A stretch of 14,365 bases of DNA from Sideroxydans lithotrophicus (GTDB lineage Bacteria; Pseudomonadota; Gammaproteobacteria; Burkholderiales; Sulfuriferulaceae), in NCBI GenBank assembly GCA_022736605.1, contig DZDB01000042.1:1-14365 (forward strand). The letters run 5' to 3'. Each line of letters starts with the position of its first letter. Position 1 is the first letter of the stretch. Under the pieces are notes generated by a model that was not told where the DNA came from, did not search any database, and saw nothing but the letters and a program-made list of their open reading frames with translations. The position numbers and the translations under genes were made by a program. Positions 14,161-14,365 of the stretch are shown here, one piece after another.

Positions 14161-14365
14161 CAGTTCCGATCCCCACGGTCGCGAATATCATCCGTATTGG
14201 CACCTTTGAGCAAACCGCGCGCGTCGTTGATGCTGCGTCGCGGAATCATGATGATTGCATCGCCCTTGGCGACAAATATGAATTGCTGACCGGCTTTCAA
14301 GCCGAGGTCGTCGCGGAACGCTTTGGGGATACCAATCTGGAATTTTTCGGTCAAGGTTGCAGCGT
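14160..14365 (-). CDS. AbrB-family antitoxin, 5' end outside the window (partial)
   Basis: This is an AbrB/SpoVT swapped-hairpin antitoxin. TLTEKFQIGIPKAFRDDLGLKAGQQFIF is the usual N-terminal domain, followed by a short tail (INDARGLLKGANTDDIRDR) for toxin binding. A TTG at 14354 could be read as a start, but the frame stays open to the window edge, and family members normally have several residues before this point. The true start therefore probably lies beyond 14365. It is directly coupled to the PIN gene at 13783-14160. Confidence 0.82.
   Translation of the reverse strand, partial: AATLTEKFQIGIPKAFRDDLGLKAGQQFIFVAKGDAIIMIPRRSINDARGLLKGANTDDIRDRGDRN

Overview
The window looks like a chromosomal accessory region of a betaproteobacterium, possibly of the Nitrosomonadales/Gallionellaceae kind. 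This rests on its GC-rich coding style, the pteridine reductase (FolM-like) gene divergent from a MidA-like methyltransferase gene, and a Pseudomonas-type wbpV-wbpL-wbpM surface polysaccharide cluster. The species assignment is inference. No rRNA, tRNA, CRISPR array, insertion sequence or phage gene was seen.

Region 1 (1-4994) concerns the cell surface. Two tandem trimeric autotransporter adhesin genes (YadA-like, minus strand, 137-1768 and 1789-2697) carry long arrays of 7-residue head repeats and end in a membrane-anchor beta-barrel. Divergent from them, on the plus strand, lie a NarL/LuxR-type response regulator and a multi-pass sensor histidine kinase that overlap by 35 bases. The shared intergenic region holds a perfect AT-rich palindrome next to the adhesin ribosome binding site. 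The arrangement suggests, but does not prove, that the two-component system controls the adhesins.

Region 2 (4995-6932) holds two housekeeping-type genes transcribed divergently from a 48-base gap: a MidA/NDUFAF7-like SAM-dependent methyltransferase (minus) and a FolM-like pteridine reductase (plus).

Region 3 (6983-14365) is a mixture of toxin-antitoxin modules and polysaccharide genes. In order there are: a MNT/HEPN pair (plus), a ribbon-helix-helix antitoxin with a PIN toxin (plus), a WbpM-like nucleotide-sugar 4,6-dehydratase (minus), an AbrB antitoxin with a PIN toxin (minus), a WbpL/WecA-like undecaprenyl-phosphate glycosyl-1-phosphate transferase (minus), a WbpV-like NAD-dependent epimerase (minus), a Phd antitoxin with a PIN toxin (minus), and a second AbrB/PIN pair (minus) whose antitoxin runs off the window edge. 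That makes five toxin-antitoxin modules in about 7.4 kb. One is wedged between the wbpL-like and wbpM-like genes. Another sits only 15 bases upstream of the epimerase gene.

The least expected observation is a 48-base relic at 7807-7854 that encodes a diverged copy of the last 15 residues and stop codon of the WbpM-like protein, in the same orientation as the intact gene end at 8543. The vapBC-like module (7954-8519) lies between these two copies, so it appears to have entered, or been left behind, by a recombination event at the 3' end of the wbpM-like gene.
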